Assembly: GCA_016719485.1 (NCBI GenBank)
Contig: JADJZB010000023.1
Location: forward strand, 248,001-312,000
Length of the DNA: 64,000 nt
Origin: Holophagales bacterium
Lineage (GTDB): Bacteria > Acidobacteriota > Thermoanaerobaculia > UBA5066
Reading direction: 5' to 3'
The translations under genes were made by a program, and so were the position numbers. The notes beneath the pieces are model-generated. The model had not been told where the DNA came from. It did not search any database and saw only the letters and a list, made by a program, of their open reading frames with translations. How positions within the stretch are numbered: position 1 is the first letter of the stretch; each line of letters starts with the position of its first letter. Positions 27,428-36,689 of this stretch are shown in pieces.

Positions 27428-29065
27428 GAGGCCCTCCTTTCCTTCCTGCGGAACGCCACGAAGACGAGGACCGAGCAGGCCCCGAAGACGAGGGTGAGGA
27501 GGATCCGGCTCAGGTCCTTCACCATCCTCGACGTCACCTCTCCGTTCGGACCGTGCCAGCCCCCCGGCGTCCCCGACGTGCGTCAGCTTGCCGAGGACGC
27601 TTCCGGGCGAGAGCGGCCATCCCTGTCCGTCGAACAGGCCGCTCACCGCAGCCTTCCACTCCCCGCCCTCGGGCTGGACGAGCGCGCCGAAGAAGACGAC
27701 CGCGAGGAAGAGCGGCGTCACGTAGGGAATGATGTACCGGTAGATCACCGGGACCTTCATGTCCGCCCCGCGCGTGATCTCCTCCCACCCCTTCTTCATC
27801 CCGAAGATCCAGGCGAAGACGATCACCTCGAGGAGAGCGAAGACGACCAGGGAGAAGGTGCCCGTCCAGAAGTCGAACTCGTCGAACGAGCCGCCCGGGT
27901 AGAGCCAGACGCACCACATTCCCAGGACGAACGTGCACCCGGCGAAGAGGAGCGCGCCCTTCGAGCGCGCGGTCCCGAACTCGTCGGCGAAGAAGGAAAG
28001 GATCGGCTGCCCCATCGCGAGGGACGAGGTGATCCCGGCGAAGAAGAGGAGCCCGAACCACATCGCCCCGGCCACCGGCGCAAACCAGCCCCAGTTGTTG
28101 AAGAGGGTCGGCAGGGTGAGGAAGCCGAGCGCGAAACCGCTCCCCCCGCTCGTCGCGCTCTGGACGGCCGCGAGACCGAGGTAGGCCGTCGCGATCGGGA
28201 TCAGCAGCGTCCCGCCCAGGATGACCTCGACGAACTCGTTCATCCACCCCGCGCTCGCCGCGTTCAGAGCGACGTCCCGGTTCTTCCGGACGTAGGAGGC
28301 GTAGCAGTGGATCGACCCCATGCCCACGGAGAGCGTGAAGAAGATCTGCCCGGCCGCCGCGAGCCAGACGTTGAAGTCCCCGAGGCCCGAGAGGTCGGGG
28401 TTCCAGACGAAGTTGAGCCCCTTGAACGGGCTCTCGACGACGCCGGCGTCGCCCGGTCCGAGGGACAGGCCGCGGACGGCGAGGATGATGCCGAAGACGA
28501 TGAGGAGCGGAACCCCGATCTTCGCCGCGAGCTCGATCCCCTTGGCGAGGCCCCTGGAGAGGATCCAGCCGTTGAGCGCGAGCGTCACCACGAAGAAGAA
28601 CGTCGCCTCGGGCGGCAGCGACGTGATCGAGCCCGCGTGCTGGCCGAGGTACGCGGGGAAGAACTCCGTCGGCGGCGTCGCCTTGAACGTCCCCTTCAGC
28701 GAGTGCCAGACGTAGGCGAGCGTCCACGACTCGATGTAGCAGTAGTACGCCGCCAGCGTCAGGTTCGTGAAGAGGCCGAAGACACCGATGTATTTCAGGA
28801 ACCGGCTCTTCCCCATCCGGTCGAGGATTCCGGGGGCCGAGTGGTGGCCGAACTGCCCCCCGTAGCGCCCCATCGCCCACTCCACCCAGAGGAGCGGGAT
28901 CCCCATCAGGACGAACGCGACGAGGTACGGGATGAGGAAGGCCCCGCCGCCGTTCTGCGCCGCCTGCGCCGGAAAGCGCAGGAAGTTCCCGAGCCCCACG
29001 GCGTTGCCCGCCATCGCCAGGACGAGACCCGCCCGCGACGCCCACTGTTCCTTTTGTGCCGTCAT
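27424..29065 (-). CDS. Sodium-dependent NSS/SNF-family amino-acid transporter, with one apparent frameshift
   Basis: A Na+-coupled uptake carrier of the LeuT fold. From ATG 29065 the N-terminus shows WASRAGLVLAMAGNAVGLGN, the unwound first helix with Na+ and substrate contacts, followed by about 11 further helices. Hallmarks include FLIPYLVAF, the GSIHCYASY region and the SSLAMGQP segment. After LTHVGDAGG (about residue 502) the sequence turns into an Arg-rich non-membrane stretch. Removing one base from the six-C run at 27560-27565 instead gives WHGPNGEV, a last helix (LTLVFGACSVLVFVAF) and a stop at 27424-27426. An assembly indel is the best explanation. The substrate, likely methionine or another neutral amino acid, is inferred from the MetS-like partner. 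Confidence 0.87.
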
Positions 29066-29178
29066 CGGCTCCCCCTCTGCCCGCGGCGGCAGGGTAGCCG
29101 CGGCCGGGAGGGCACGTCAACGCGAGATGCATGACGGAAACGCACGAAAGACCCGTCCGCCGAGCGAGAATCGGCGCG

Positions 29179-29949
29179 ATGAAAGTCGCCCTGGTCCAGC
29201 AGGACATCGCGTGGGAGGACGTCCCGGCCAACCACGCCCGGGCCGCGCGCCTCCTCGGGCAGGCCGCCTCCCTCGGCGCGCGCCTCGCGATCCTCCCCGA
29301 GATGTTCGCGACCGGCTTCTCGATGGACGGCGGGAGAGTCGCCGAATCCGAGGAGGGGCCCACGGAGACCTTCCTGCGGGAGCAGGCGGCCGCTCTCGGC
29401 CTCCACCTCCTGGCCGGGGTCGCCGAGGTGGCCGTGCCTCTGCCGGCCAACCGCGCACTCCTCGTCTCTCCGGACGGCGGCGTCAGGCGCTACACCAAGA
29501 TCCACCCCTTCTCCTTCGCCGGAGAGGAAAAAGCCATGCGGAGCGGCGAGTGCGTCGTGACGTGGGACGTCGAAGGGCTCCGCGTCACGCCCCTCGTCTG
29601 CTACGACCTCCGCTTCCCGGAGCCGTTCCGCCTCGCGGCGGACGATACCGACCTGTTCGCGGTGATCGCGAACTGGCCCGAGCGGCGGCGCCACCACTGG
29701 AGCCTCCTGCTGCGCGCCCGGGCCGTCGAGAACCTCGCGTACGTCGCCGGGGTGAACCGCGTCGGCGAGGGGGGCGACCTGCGATACCTCGGCGATTCGG
29801 CCCTCGTCGGCCCGTGGGGCGAGACGATCCTCTCGGCCGCCGAGCAGGAGACGGTCCTCGTCGCCGACGTCTCTCCCGGAGCGGTCGCCGACGCGCGCCG
29901 GAGGTTCCCCGTCCTGGCGGACCGCAGGCCCGCGAGCTACCGGCGCTGA
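29179..29949 (+). CDS. Nitrilase-superfamily amidohydrolase (omega-amidase/YafV type)
   Basis: 256 residues. I chose ATG 29179 (MKVALVQ), because the family begins with this strand; an ATG 16 codons earlier has no homologous content. The Glu-Lys-Cys triad is visible: LPEMF (Glu41), YTKIHPF (Lys107) and LVCYDLRFPE (Cys141). The residues around the triad (GFSMD, FSFAGE) fit omega-amidases that hydrolyse alpha-ketoglutaramate or similar omega-amides. It overlaps the convergent YfhO gene by 13 bases. Confidence 0.9.
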   Translation: MKVALVQQDIAWEDVPANHARAARLLGQAASLGARLAILPEMFATGFSMDGGRVAESEEGPTETFLREQAAALGLHLLAGVAEVAVPLPANRALLVSPDGGVRRYTKIHPFSFAGEEKAMRSGECVVTWDVEGLRVTPLVCYDLRFPEPFRLAADDTDLFAVIANWPERRRHHWSLLLRARAVENLAYVAGVNRVGEGGDLRYLGDSALVGPWGETILSAAEQETVLVADVSPGAVADARRRFPVLADRRPASYRR

Positions 29950-31928
29950 ATCCGGCGCCGCGCACGGGGCAGCGCGACGAGCGCCGCCGAGAGCACCGCC
30001 AGGAGGAGCCCGAGCCGGAACGACCCGGGCCTGTAGGCGACCTCGACCTGCGACCGTCCCGAGGGCACGGCGACTTCCTGTCGCCGTCCCGGGCCGCCGC
30101 CGATCGGAACGCGCTTCCCGTCGACCCGCGCCTCCCAGCCCGGGTACCCGGCGTTGGCGAGGACGAGCGTGCCTCCCGAAGGCGCCGTCACCTCGAGGAG
30201 CCACCGCGTCGGCATCCGCTCGAGGACGCGCGTCTCCCCCGCATCGCGGCCGTCCCGCTCGACGCGCGCGCGCGGCCTCACCCTCCGGTTCTCCAGGAGC
30301 CTCCCCTCGGGTCCCGAGGCGAGCTCGACGAGATCGAGGCCGAGCTTCTCGTTCAGCGTGCGGGCGGAGAAGGTGAACTGCGGGTGGAGGAGGAGGTACT
30401 TCACGTTCCAGGCATCGAGCTCGCGGCCGCCCGGAAGAAGGTCCCACGGCGCGACCACGTCCGTCTGGGTCGGGACGCCACGAAAGCGCCCGACCTTCTC
30501 GCGCTCGGTCCGGAAGGCTTTCAGCGCGAGGGCGTCGTAGCCCCGGAGGTCGTCGAGGCCGAGGGACGTCGCCGTGTTCGCCGGGAGGTACGTGTGGAGC
30601 GGCAGTATCCGGAAGACGCCCGGATCCGCCGCGAGGCGCTCCAGAAGCGGCGTGGAGAGGCGGCGCGTTGCGGCCGGCGCGACGGCGTGGACGTTCCTGG
30701 CGGCGGAGAGCAGCTCCGCCCCGCAACCGGCTGCGATGCCGAACGCGACCGCCGCACCGAGGGACGGACGCCGGGCCCTTCGCAGCAGCTCGTCGAGGCC
30801 GCGCGCTGCCAGGAGCGCCGCCGGGATCGGCAGGAGGAGGAGCGTCCGGCTCCAGCGGACCGGCGTCCGCTCGACCAGGAGCCGCGACAGCGGGCTGTCG
30901 TAGGCGGCCAGGAGAAGGAGCGCCCCGGAGAGGACGAAGACCTGCGTGACACGCTCCCTCCGGCCGGCGAACGCCCCGATCGCGGCGAGCGGCAGGAGCG
31001 CGAGCGAGAGGTACGCCGCGCCCTCGATCGGGTGAGAGCCCTCCGCCCGGGGAAGGACGAAGCGCACGAGGTCGCGCAGGGGGAGCGGGGCGATGTGACG
31101 GTCCTCGCCGGCCCAGGCGGCGCTCAGCAGGAGGTACTCGAGGAACGGGAGGAGGAACCAGGCCGAGAGCCCGGCCCCCAGGACGGCGCCGGCGACGGGC
31201 CGCGCGGCGGCGCGCGCCGAGGGCGCCTCCGCGGCGAGGACGAGCGCCGCGAGGAGGGAGGCCATCAGCGCCGTCTCGTGGTGGCCGCCGCCGAGGACGA
31301 GCGCGGTCGCCGCCGCCACGATGGCGAGGCTCCGCGGTGAATGAACGAGGGCCGCGCGCCGGACCGCCAGGAGGAGCCAGGGGATCCCGGCCGCCGTCAG
31401 GGTCTGGGGATGTTCCAGCCATGCCACGAATGGTCCGGAGAGCCCGCAGACGGACGCCGCGAGGAGCGCTGCGGCGCGCGACCTCCCGTGGTCCCTCGCG
31501 AGCGCCCACCCGCCGGCCGCCGAGACGAGAATCCGGAGGAGCAGCGAGAGGTTCCAGCCGGGGAACAGCGGCAGGGCGAGGGCCGGCCACGCGAGGGGCG
31601 AGGAGAGGCCGCAGATCCCGTTGCCGAGCAGCGGCTGACCGCCCTCCTGGTGCGGGTTCCAGAGCGGAAGCCGCCCCTGGCCCAGCTCGCGGCGCGAGAG
31701 CTCGATCCACGGCACGAACTGCCAGACGGGATCCGTCAGCGCCGCGGGTGCCGGAGCCAGGCTCGGCCGCCCGAGGGACGGGGACCAGGGCCAGAAGTGC
31801 CCCCGCAGCGCATCCGACAGGACGAGTCCGCGGTGCATCCCGAGCGCGGCGCCGACGAGGGTCCCCACGACGAGGAGCGTCGCCGCAGCGGCGGCGGCCC
31901 GGACCGTGCGCCCCCGGGCATCGCCCAT
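29937..31928 (-). CDS. YfhO-family multi-pass membrane protein
   Basis: 663 residues from ATG 31928 with about 12 hydrophobic helices. Family hallmarks: a LSDALRGHFWPW first loop, a PLWNPHQEGGQPLLGN segment in the first large external loop, and a C-terminal beta domain with LVLANAGYPGWEARVDG and a final helix. YfhO relatives are GT-C-like enzymes that add sugars to envelope polymers such as lipoteichoic acid in Gram-positives. Here the polymer is unknown. It lies 5 bases after the EIIA-like gene on the same strand, and the two are probably co-transcribed. Confidence 0.83.
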   Translation of the reverse strand: MGDARGRTVRAAAAAATLLVVGTLVGAALGMHRGLVLSDALRGHFWPWSPSLGRPSLAPAPAALTDPVWQFVPWIELSRRELGQGRLPLWNPHQEGGQPLLGNGICGLSSPLAWPALALPLFPGWNLSLLLRILVSAAGGWALARDHGRSRAAALLAASVCGLSGPFVAWLEHPQTLTAAGIPWLLLAVRRAALVHSPRSLAIVAAATALVLGGGHHETALMASLLAALVLAAEAPSARAAARPVAGAVLGAGLSAWFLLPFLEYLLLSAAWAGEDRHIAPLPLRDLVRFVLPRAEGSHPIEGAAYLSLALLPLAAIGAFAGRRERVTQVFVLSGALLLLAAYDSPLSRLLVERTPVRWSRTLLLLPIPAALLAARGLDELLRRARRPSLGAAVAFGIAAGCGAELLSAARNVHAVAPAATRRLSTPLLERLAADPGVFRILPLHTYLPANTATSLGLDDLRGYDALALKAFRTEREKVGRFRGVPTQTDVVAPWDLLPGGRELDAWNVKYLLLHPQFTFSARTLNEKLGLDLVELASGPEGRLLENRRVRPRARVERDGRDAGETRVLERMPTRWLLEVTAPSGGTLVLANAGYPGWEARVDGKRVPIGGGPGRRQEVAVPSGRSQVEVAYRPGSFRLGLLLAVLSAALVALPRARRRIQRR

Positions 31929-31933
31929 TCCCG

Positions 31934-32407
31934 CTAGCGCTCGCGGCGGCGGATCGCCTCGAGGAGGCCGGCCGGGTCCTTCGCGTCGAGGAGGTCCGCG
32001 ACGGTCTCCTCCTGCCGCAGGAGTCGCGCGACCTGGGCGAGGAACTGGAGGTGCTCGACGGTCGCCGACGCCGGCGAGGCGAAGGCGAGGACGATCCGGA
32101 TGCCGGCGTGGCCCGAGTCGAAGACGCCTGAAGCGTTGGCGCCGAGCGCGCCGACGATCCGGCCGAGGCCGCCGACGCGCGCGTGGGGCAACGCCACCGC
32201 CCCGAACGACGTCGAGCCCGCTCCTTCGCGGTTTCGGATCCCCTCGAGCGCCGCGTCGGCCGCCTCCGGGGAGAACCCTTCCGCGAGGAGAACGGGCCGG
32301 AGGAGGCGGTCCACCGCGTCTTCCGGGCTCGGTGCCCGGAATCCGGCCTCTACCTTCCCACGCGCCAGAATCGTCGAGAGCCGGGTCTCGACCGACAGCT
32401 CCCGCAT
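31934..32407 (-). CDS. PTS EIIA type-2 / PtsN-like phosphocarrier
   Basis: 157 residues from ATG 32407. It has the mannitol/fructose-type EIIA fold with the phosphorylated histidine in ALPHARV (His75) and a VEHLQFLAQVARLL helix typical of PtsN-type regulatory EIIA. No sugar permease of the PTS is nearby, so a regulatory phosphorelay role is more likely than sugar import. That is inference. The divergent SSS transporter begins about 95 bases away. Confidence 0.82.
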   Translation of the reverse strand: MRELSVETRLSTILARGKVEAGFRAPSPEDAVDRLLRPVLLAEGFSPEAADAALEGIRNREGAGSTSFGAVALPHARVGGLGRIVGALGANASGVFDSGHAGIRIVLAFASPASATVEHLQFLAQVARLLRQEETVADLLDAKDPAGLLEAIRRRER

Positions 32408-32501
32408 CGACACGCAGGATCCTCCACGTCGAGCATGATCCTTCCGCCGCTCGGGAGAGGCAAGTGGAAACACCTCGTTCCCGCTAACATCCCCGGCTGC
32501 C

Positions 32502-34271
32502 ATGAGCCTGACGCTTCTCGACTGGGGAATCGTCCTCGCCTACTTCGCGCTGTCGATCGGGATCGGCCTCACGTTCACGAAGAAGGGCGGCGAATCGCTC
32601 GAGGAGTACTTCGTCGCAGGCCGCTCGGTGCCGTGGTGGCTCGCGGGCTCCGCGATGATCGCCACGACCTTCGCGGCCGACACGCCGCTCGTCGTGACCG
32701 GTCTCGTCGCCAGCCATGGTGTCGCCGGGAACTGGCTCTGGTGGAACATGGTCCTGAGCGGGACGCTCACCGTGTTCCTCTACGCCCGCCTGTGGCGCAG
32801 GGCGCGCGTCATGACGGACGTCGAGTTCGCCGAGATCCGCTACGCGGGCCGGCCGGCGAGCTTCCTGCGCGGCTTCCGCGCGATCTACCTCGCCCTCCCG
32901 ATCAATCTGATCATCATGGGCTGGGTGACGCTCGCGATGGTGAAGATCCTCGGCATCGCGCTCGGAGTCTCCCCGATCTGGGCGGTCGGCATCTGTTTCG
33001 TCGTCACCGTCGCCTACTCGGCGGCCGCCGGGATGCGGGCGGTCCTCTGGACCGACCTCGTCCAGCTCGGCATCATGATGACGGCGGTCATCGTCCTCGC
33101 CGTCTACGCCGTCGACGCCGTCGGCGGGATGGGCGCCATGAAGACCGGGGTCGCCGCACACTTCGGCTCGCTCGACGCGGCGCTCTCGGTCGTTCCGCCC
33201 GCCGGCTCCCCCTGGATGCCGGCGATCGCCCTCTTCACCTTTCTCGCCGTCCAGTGGTGGGCGGCGTGGTACCCGGGGGCGGAGCCGGGCGGCGGCGGGT
33301 ACGTCGCCCAGCGGATCTTTTCGGCGAGGACGGAGCGCGACGGGGTCCTCGCGACGCTCTTCTTCAACATCGGTCACTACGCCTTCCGTCCCTGGCCCTG
33401 GATCATCACTGGCCTCTGCACCGTCCTGCTCTACCCGGGCGGGGTCGAGATCGCCGGAAAGAAGGACGTCGAGGCGGCCTACGTCCAGGCGATGGTCGAC
33501 CTCCTCCCATCGGGCTGGAGGGGGTTCCTCCTCGCCGGCTTCGCGGCGGCCTACATGTCGACGATCGGCACGCACCTGAACTGGGGGGCGAGCTACCTCG
33601 TCAACGACGTCTACAAGCGCTTCCTGAGGAAGGACGCGACCGAGAAGCACTACGTCCTCGCCGCGCGCCTGACGACGGTCCTCCTCTTTCTCGCCTCGAT
33701 CGTCGTGACGCTGAATCTCGGGACGATCGCGGAAGCGTGGCTGTTCCTTCTGGCGCTCGGGAGCGGGACGGGCCTCGTCCTCATCCTCCGCTGGTACTGG
33801 TGGCGGATCAACGCCTGGAGCGAGATCTCGGCGATGGCCGCCTCGCTGGTGGTCTCGCTCTGCGCGATGTGGTGGTTCAAACGCCCCGGCGCCGTGACGG
33901 CGGGGCCGGGAGCGGACTTCGAGGCGCAGGCCAGGACGATGCTCGTCACCGTCGTCGTCTCGACCATCGTCTGGGTCGCGGTGACGTTCCTGACGAAGCC
34001 GGAGCCCGACGAGAAGCTCCGCTCGTTCTACGAGCGGGTCCGCCCCGGCGGCCCGGGCTGGGTCCGCGTCTCGACGGCGATGGGCCTCGGGCGCGAGAGC
34101 ATCCCCGGCGGCGCGCTCTCCTTCGCGAACTGGGGCCTCGCGGTCGTTCTCGTCTACGCGGCGCTCTTCGGGATCGGCAAGCTCGTCCTCGGCGCCGCCG
34201 CGGAAGGCTTCGGCCTCCTCGTCCTCGCGGCCACCTGCTTCGGCCTCGTCATGCGGAACCTCAGGACGTGA
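32502..34271 (+). CDS. Sodium:solute symporter (SSS family)
   Basis: 589 residues from ATG 32502, about 13-14 helices. It has the SSS N-terminus (LDWGIVLAYFALSIGIGL, then a FVAGRSVPWWLAGSAMIATTF segment, helix 1-2 loop) and STIGTHLNWGASYLVND, the region with Na+-binding Ser/Thr. The subgroup resembles carriers annotated for sugars, proline or unknown solutes. The substrate cannot be read from the sequence. It ends overlapping the convergent SdpI gene by 11 bases. Confidence 0.9.
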   Translation: MSLTLLDWGIVLAYFALSIGIGLTFTKKGGESLEEYFVAGRSVPWWLAGSAMIATTFAADTPLVVTGLVASHGVAGNWLWWNMVLSGTLTVFLYARLWRRARVMTDVEFAEIRYAGRPASFLRGFRAIYLALPINLIIMGWVTLAMVKILGIALGVSPIWAVGICFVVTVAYSAAAGMRAVLWTDLVQLGIMMTAVIVLAVYAVDAVGGMGAMKTGVAAHFGSLDAALSVVPPAGSPWMPAIALFTFLAVQWWAAWYPGAEPGGGGYVAQRIFSARTERDGVLATLFFNIGHYAFRPWPWIITGLCTVLLYPGGVEIAGKKDVEAAYVQAMVDLLPSGWRGFLLAGFAAAYMSTIGTHLNWGASYLVNDVYKRFLRKDATEKHYVLAARLTTVLLFLASIVVTLNLGTIAEAWLFLLALGSGTGLVLILRWYWWRINAWSEISAMAASLVVSLCAMWWFKRPGAVTAGPGADFEAQARTMLVTVVVSTIVWVAVTFLTKPEPDEKLRSFYERVRPGGPGWVRVSTAMGLGRESIPGGALSFANWGLAVVLVYAALFGIGKLVLGAAAEGFGLLVLAATCFGLVMRNLRT

Positions 34272-34938
34272 GTCTCCGGTAGACGACGAACGAGTAGACG
34301 ACCGGCACGAGGATCATCGCGGCGAGCGGAGCGGCGTAGAGGGCCTCGCCCGCCACCCCGGGAACGAAGGCGGCGAACAGCTGAACGATGCCCCCCGCCA
34401 CCCAGATCGGCGCCGCGAGGCGATGCGTCCGGGTCCAGACCTCCTCGCTGGCGATCGTCCAGGGCGTCCGGATGCCGACGAACCAATTGTGCCGGAGCTT
34501 TCCCATGCTGTTGCCGAGGATGACGAAGACCACGGCGAGGATCGCGCGCCCCCCTTGCCCCGGGTCGAGCGGGACGCCGAGCTGGCTGAGGGCGACCAGG
34601 ACCTGGAGCCCGACGACAAGCAGAGGAACGAGCCAGCGGAAGAGCTTCAGCGTCGCGGGGAAGCGGGGGTAGTTCTTTCGGAGCGGATCCGCGAGCGGCA
34701 GGAACAGAAGAACCGCCCAGAGGCTGAACGCGAGGGCCGGCAGGAGGAGGGCGTTCTGCCAGGCCGGCCCGAAGCGGTCGGCCTCTCCCGCGAGGTTCCA
34801 GTGGACCGGGACCTTCTCCGGCAGGCGCGGGAGCACCCACAGTCCGAACGCGAGATCGGCAAGGAGGATCGCCAGCAGCGGCGCGTCTCCTTTCAGGAGC
34901 GCGCGGTCGACGCGGTAGGCCGGTTCAGGAGCGTTCAT
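34261..34938 (-). CDS. SdpI-family membrane protein (DUF1648 + SdpI)
   Basis: 225 residues from ATG 34938, six helices. The DUF1648 N-terminus shows LPEKVPVHWNLAGEADRFGP. The C-terminal SdpI domain has LGNSMGKLRHNWFVGIRTPWT, the most conserved stretch of the family. In Bacillus, SdpI gives immunity to the SdpC toxin and signals to the ArsR-type repressor SdpR. Here, too, an ArsR regulator overlaps it (14 bases upstream). No SdpC toxin gene is in the window, so its job may be unrelated to toxin immunity. Confidence 0.87.
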   Translation of the reverse strand: MNAPEPAYRVDRALLKGDAPLLAILLADLAFGLWVLPRLPEKVPVHWNLAGEADRFGPAWQNALLLPALAFSLWAVLLFLPLADPLRKNYPRFPATLKLFRWLVPLLVVGLQVLVALSQLGVPLDPGQGGRAILAVVFVILGNSMGKLRHNWFVGIRTPWTIASEEVWTRTHRLAAPIWVAGGIVQLFAAFVPGVAGEALYAAPLAAMILVPVVYSFVVYRRLTS

Positions 34939-35215
34939 GACTCTTCTTCTTCCGTTCCGTCATGCCGAGGAGGAACCGAAGCGCCTCCTGGAAGACCGTC
35001 GTATCGAGCGAGTAGACGATGTTCTGGCCACGCCTCACGTCCTGGACGAGGCGCGCCTGCTTCAGGAGCGAGAGGTGGTGCGAGATCGAGGGCTTCGTCA
35101 TGTCGAACCGCTCAGCGATCTCGCCCGCATTCAGGTCGCCCTCGCGGAGGTACTCCAGTATTCGCCGCCGCGTCGGGTCGGCAAGCGCCTTGAAGACGAG
35201 GCCCGGGTCGCTCAC
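34925..35215 (-). CDS. ArsR-family repressor (SdpR-like autorepressor)
   Basis: 96 residues from GTG 35215, overlapping the hydrolase stop as GTGA. Winged helix-turn-helix: FKALADPTRRRILEYLREG, AGEIAERFDMTKPSISHHLSLLKQA (recognition helix), and a wing with RRGQNIVYSLD. No metal-binding Cys pair is present, which fits the SdpR subgroup rather than metal sensors. It probably represses its own three-gene operon through the TAGTTAG-N8-CTAACTA palindrome at 36590-36611. Confidence 0.9.
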   Translation of the reverse strand: MSDPGLVFKALADPTRRRILEYLREGDLNAGEIAERFDMTKPSISHHLSLLKQARLVQDVRRGQNIVYSLDTTVFQEALRFLLGMTERKKKSHERS

Positions 35216-36570
35216 GGGCGTCGCCGCCCCCTGAGCCCCTGCGTCCAGTCCGCAATCGCCTTCACGACGTCCTCGGAAACGTGTCCCGGGCGCTCGTACT
35301 CCGCGGGCGTCGACGGGCCCTCCCCCTCGACGAGGAGGTGGTTCAGCTTCGGGAAGACGCGGAGCGATGCGAGAGGGGCGCCGTCGAGGGCGGTCTTCCA
35401 CCCGTCGAAGTCGCGGACCGTCACCTGGTAGTCGCGCCCCCCCTGCAGCACGAGGACCGGGATTCCCAGCTTCTTCACCGTCGCCGCCGGGTCGTAGGCC
35501 GCGAGCTCGAGCCAGTAAGCCGCCGGAGCGCCCAGGAAGAGAGTCCCCGGGGAGGGTGGCTTCGCCGGGTCGATCGACCGGACTTTCGCCATCTCGGCTT
35601 TCAGCGCGTCGGCCTGCGCCTTCGTTGCCGCGCCGACGGAAACGAGGTAGTCGACCTGCTCCGACGCCAGGACGTCGAGCGGACGCGTGTTTCCGGCGAG
35701 GATCACGAGCCCGGCCAGGACCGGGTCGTCAGCGGCGATCCGGGGTGCCAGCATCCCGCCGAGGCTGTGCCCGAGGACCGCCACCCTCTTCCCGTCCACC
35801 TCCGGCTGCGCGCGCAGGAGCGCGATCGCCGCGAGCGCATCGTCGACGACCTCCTCCCTCACCGTGACCGGATGGTTCTGCATCCGCGCCCCGTGCGCCT
35901 TCGTCCGCTTCTCGTAGCGCAGGACGACGACGCCCCGGGCCGCGAGACCGCCTGCGAGGTCCCGGAAGACCTTCGTCCCTCCGACGCTCTCGTCGCGGTC
36001 GTGCGGGCCCGAGCCGTGGACGAGGACCAGGGCCGGGGACAGGCCGCTCTGCTCCGCGGGGAGCGTCAGCGTTCCGGGGAGCGCCCACGCGCCGCTGCCC
36101 ACCGTCACCTCGCGCTCACGGACCCGGGCCGGGTCGGCGTAGGGCGCCGGGCTCCAGTCGGCGGGCGGGGGTCCCGGCATGACGCGGAGCCCGGCGAGCC
36201 GCCCCTCGGCGTCGAAGTACATCCGGAGCCAGACGACGGCGATCTCGAAGGTCGCCGGGACCCACGCGTTCTCCACGCCCTCTTCTGCCTTCACGACCGG
36301 CGTCCCGAGAGACTTCAGGACCCCGAGCTGGGCCGGGAGGGAGTCCCAGAACTCGCGGAGCTTCGCCGCCGGAAGCGCGGCCGCCATCTGCGGCGAGAAG
36401 CGGGCGGCGACGGCGTCGAGGTCCCCTTTCCCGAAGAAGGCCGTCACCTCGCGTGCGAGCTCGCCGGTGCGGGTGGCGGGGGGCTGCGGCGCCGACGCGG
36501 GAGGGGTCGCAGGCGACGGGGACGTGGCGAGCAGAAGAAAAAGCGAGAAGACCGGACCGGCCGACCTCAT
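35212..36570 (-). CDS. Exported alpha/beta hydrolase with N-terminal DUF3887-like domain
   Basis: 452 residues from ATG 36570, with a signal peptide (about residues 1-22). A small helical DUF3887-type domain (ELAREVTAFFGKGDLDAVAARF) precedes an alpha/beta hydrolase: oxyanion LVHGSGPHDRDES, nucleophile GHSLGG, acid in QGGRDYQV, and catalytic His in LNHLLVEGEG. These are the hallmarks of the dienelactone hydrolase-like esterases commonly exported by Acidobacteriota and Bacteroidota. First gene of the operon with arsR and sdpI. The natural ester substrate is unknown. Confidence 0.85.
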   Translation of the reverse strand: MRSAGPVFSLFLLLATSPSPATPPASAPQPPATRTGELAREVTAFFGKGDLDAVAARFSPQMAAALPAAKLREFWDSLPAQLGVLKSLGTPVVKAEEGVENAWVPATFEIAVVWLRMYFDAEGRLAGLRVMPGPPPADWSPAPYADPARVREREVTVGSGAWALPGTLTLPAEQSGLSPALVLVHGSGPHDRDESVGGTKVFRDLAGGLAARGVVVLRYEKRTKAHGARMQNHPVTVREEVVDDALAAIALLRAQPEVDGKRVAVLGHSLGGMLAPRIAADDPVLAGLVILAGNTRPLDVLASEQVDYLVSVGAATKAQADALKAEMAKVRSIDPAKPPSPGTLFLGAPAAYWLELAAYDPAATVKKLGIPVLVLQGGRDYQVTVRDFDGWKTALDGAPLASLRVFPKLNHLLVEGEGPSTPAEYERPGHVSEDVVKAIADWTQGLRGRRRP

Positions 36571-36589
36571 GAAGCCTCCAGAATTTCGA

Positions 36590-36611
36590 TAGTTAGGTAA
36601 TCATCTAACTA
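36590..36611. promoter_or_regulatory. Perfect palindromic operator upstream of the hydrolase-arsR-sdpI operon
   Basis: TAGTTAG, an 8-base spacer, CTAACTA: perfect 7-bp arms in an AT-rich island ending 19 bases before the hydrolase start. Size and symmetry match ArsR-family operators, and the operon encodes such a repressor. The site lies in the divergent region with the EthD-like gene (start 36690) and could affect both. Confidence 0.65.
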
Positions 36612-36689
36612 AAGGTTGGGACTCGCGGGCCTCGCCGTCAAGGGTGGGTATGATGACCGGGCTCCCAGCTCTCTCCGAGGAGGCCGACC

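Noticed and set aside
27430..27560. Arg-rich internal stretch of the NSS transporter taken as a real cytoplasmic loop
   Set aside because: Shifting the frame by one base turns it into a normal final helix plus stop. The Arg-rich text is what frameshifted GC-rich DNA looks like.
27251..29134. 627-codon plus-strand open frame opposite the NSS transporter
   Set aside because: The translation is charged and low-complexity; the minus strand encodes a recognised 12-helix transporter.
34261..34938. Sdp-type toxin/immunity cannibalism system
   Set aside because: SdpI and an SdpR-like regulator are present, but no SdpC toxin or SdpAB-like maturation gene is visible, so only a regulatory/membrane unit is supported.
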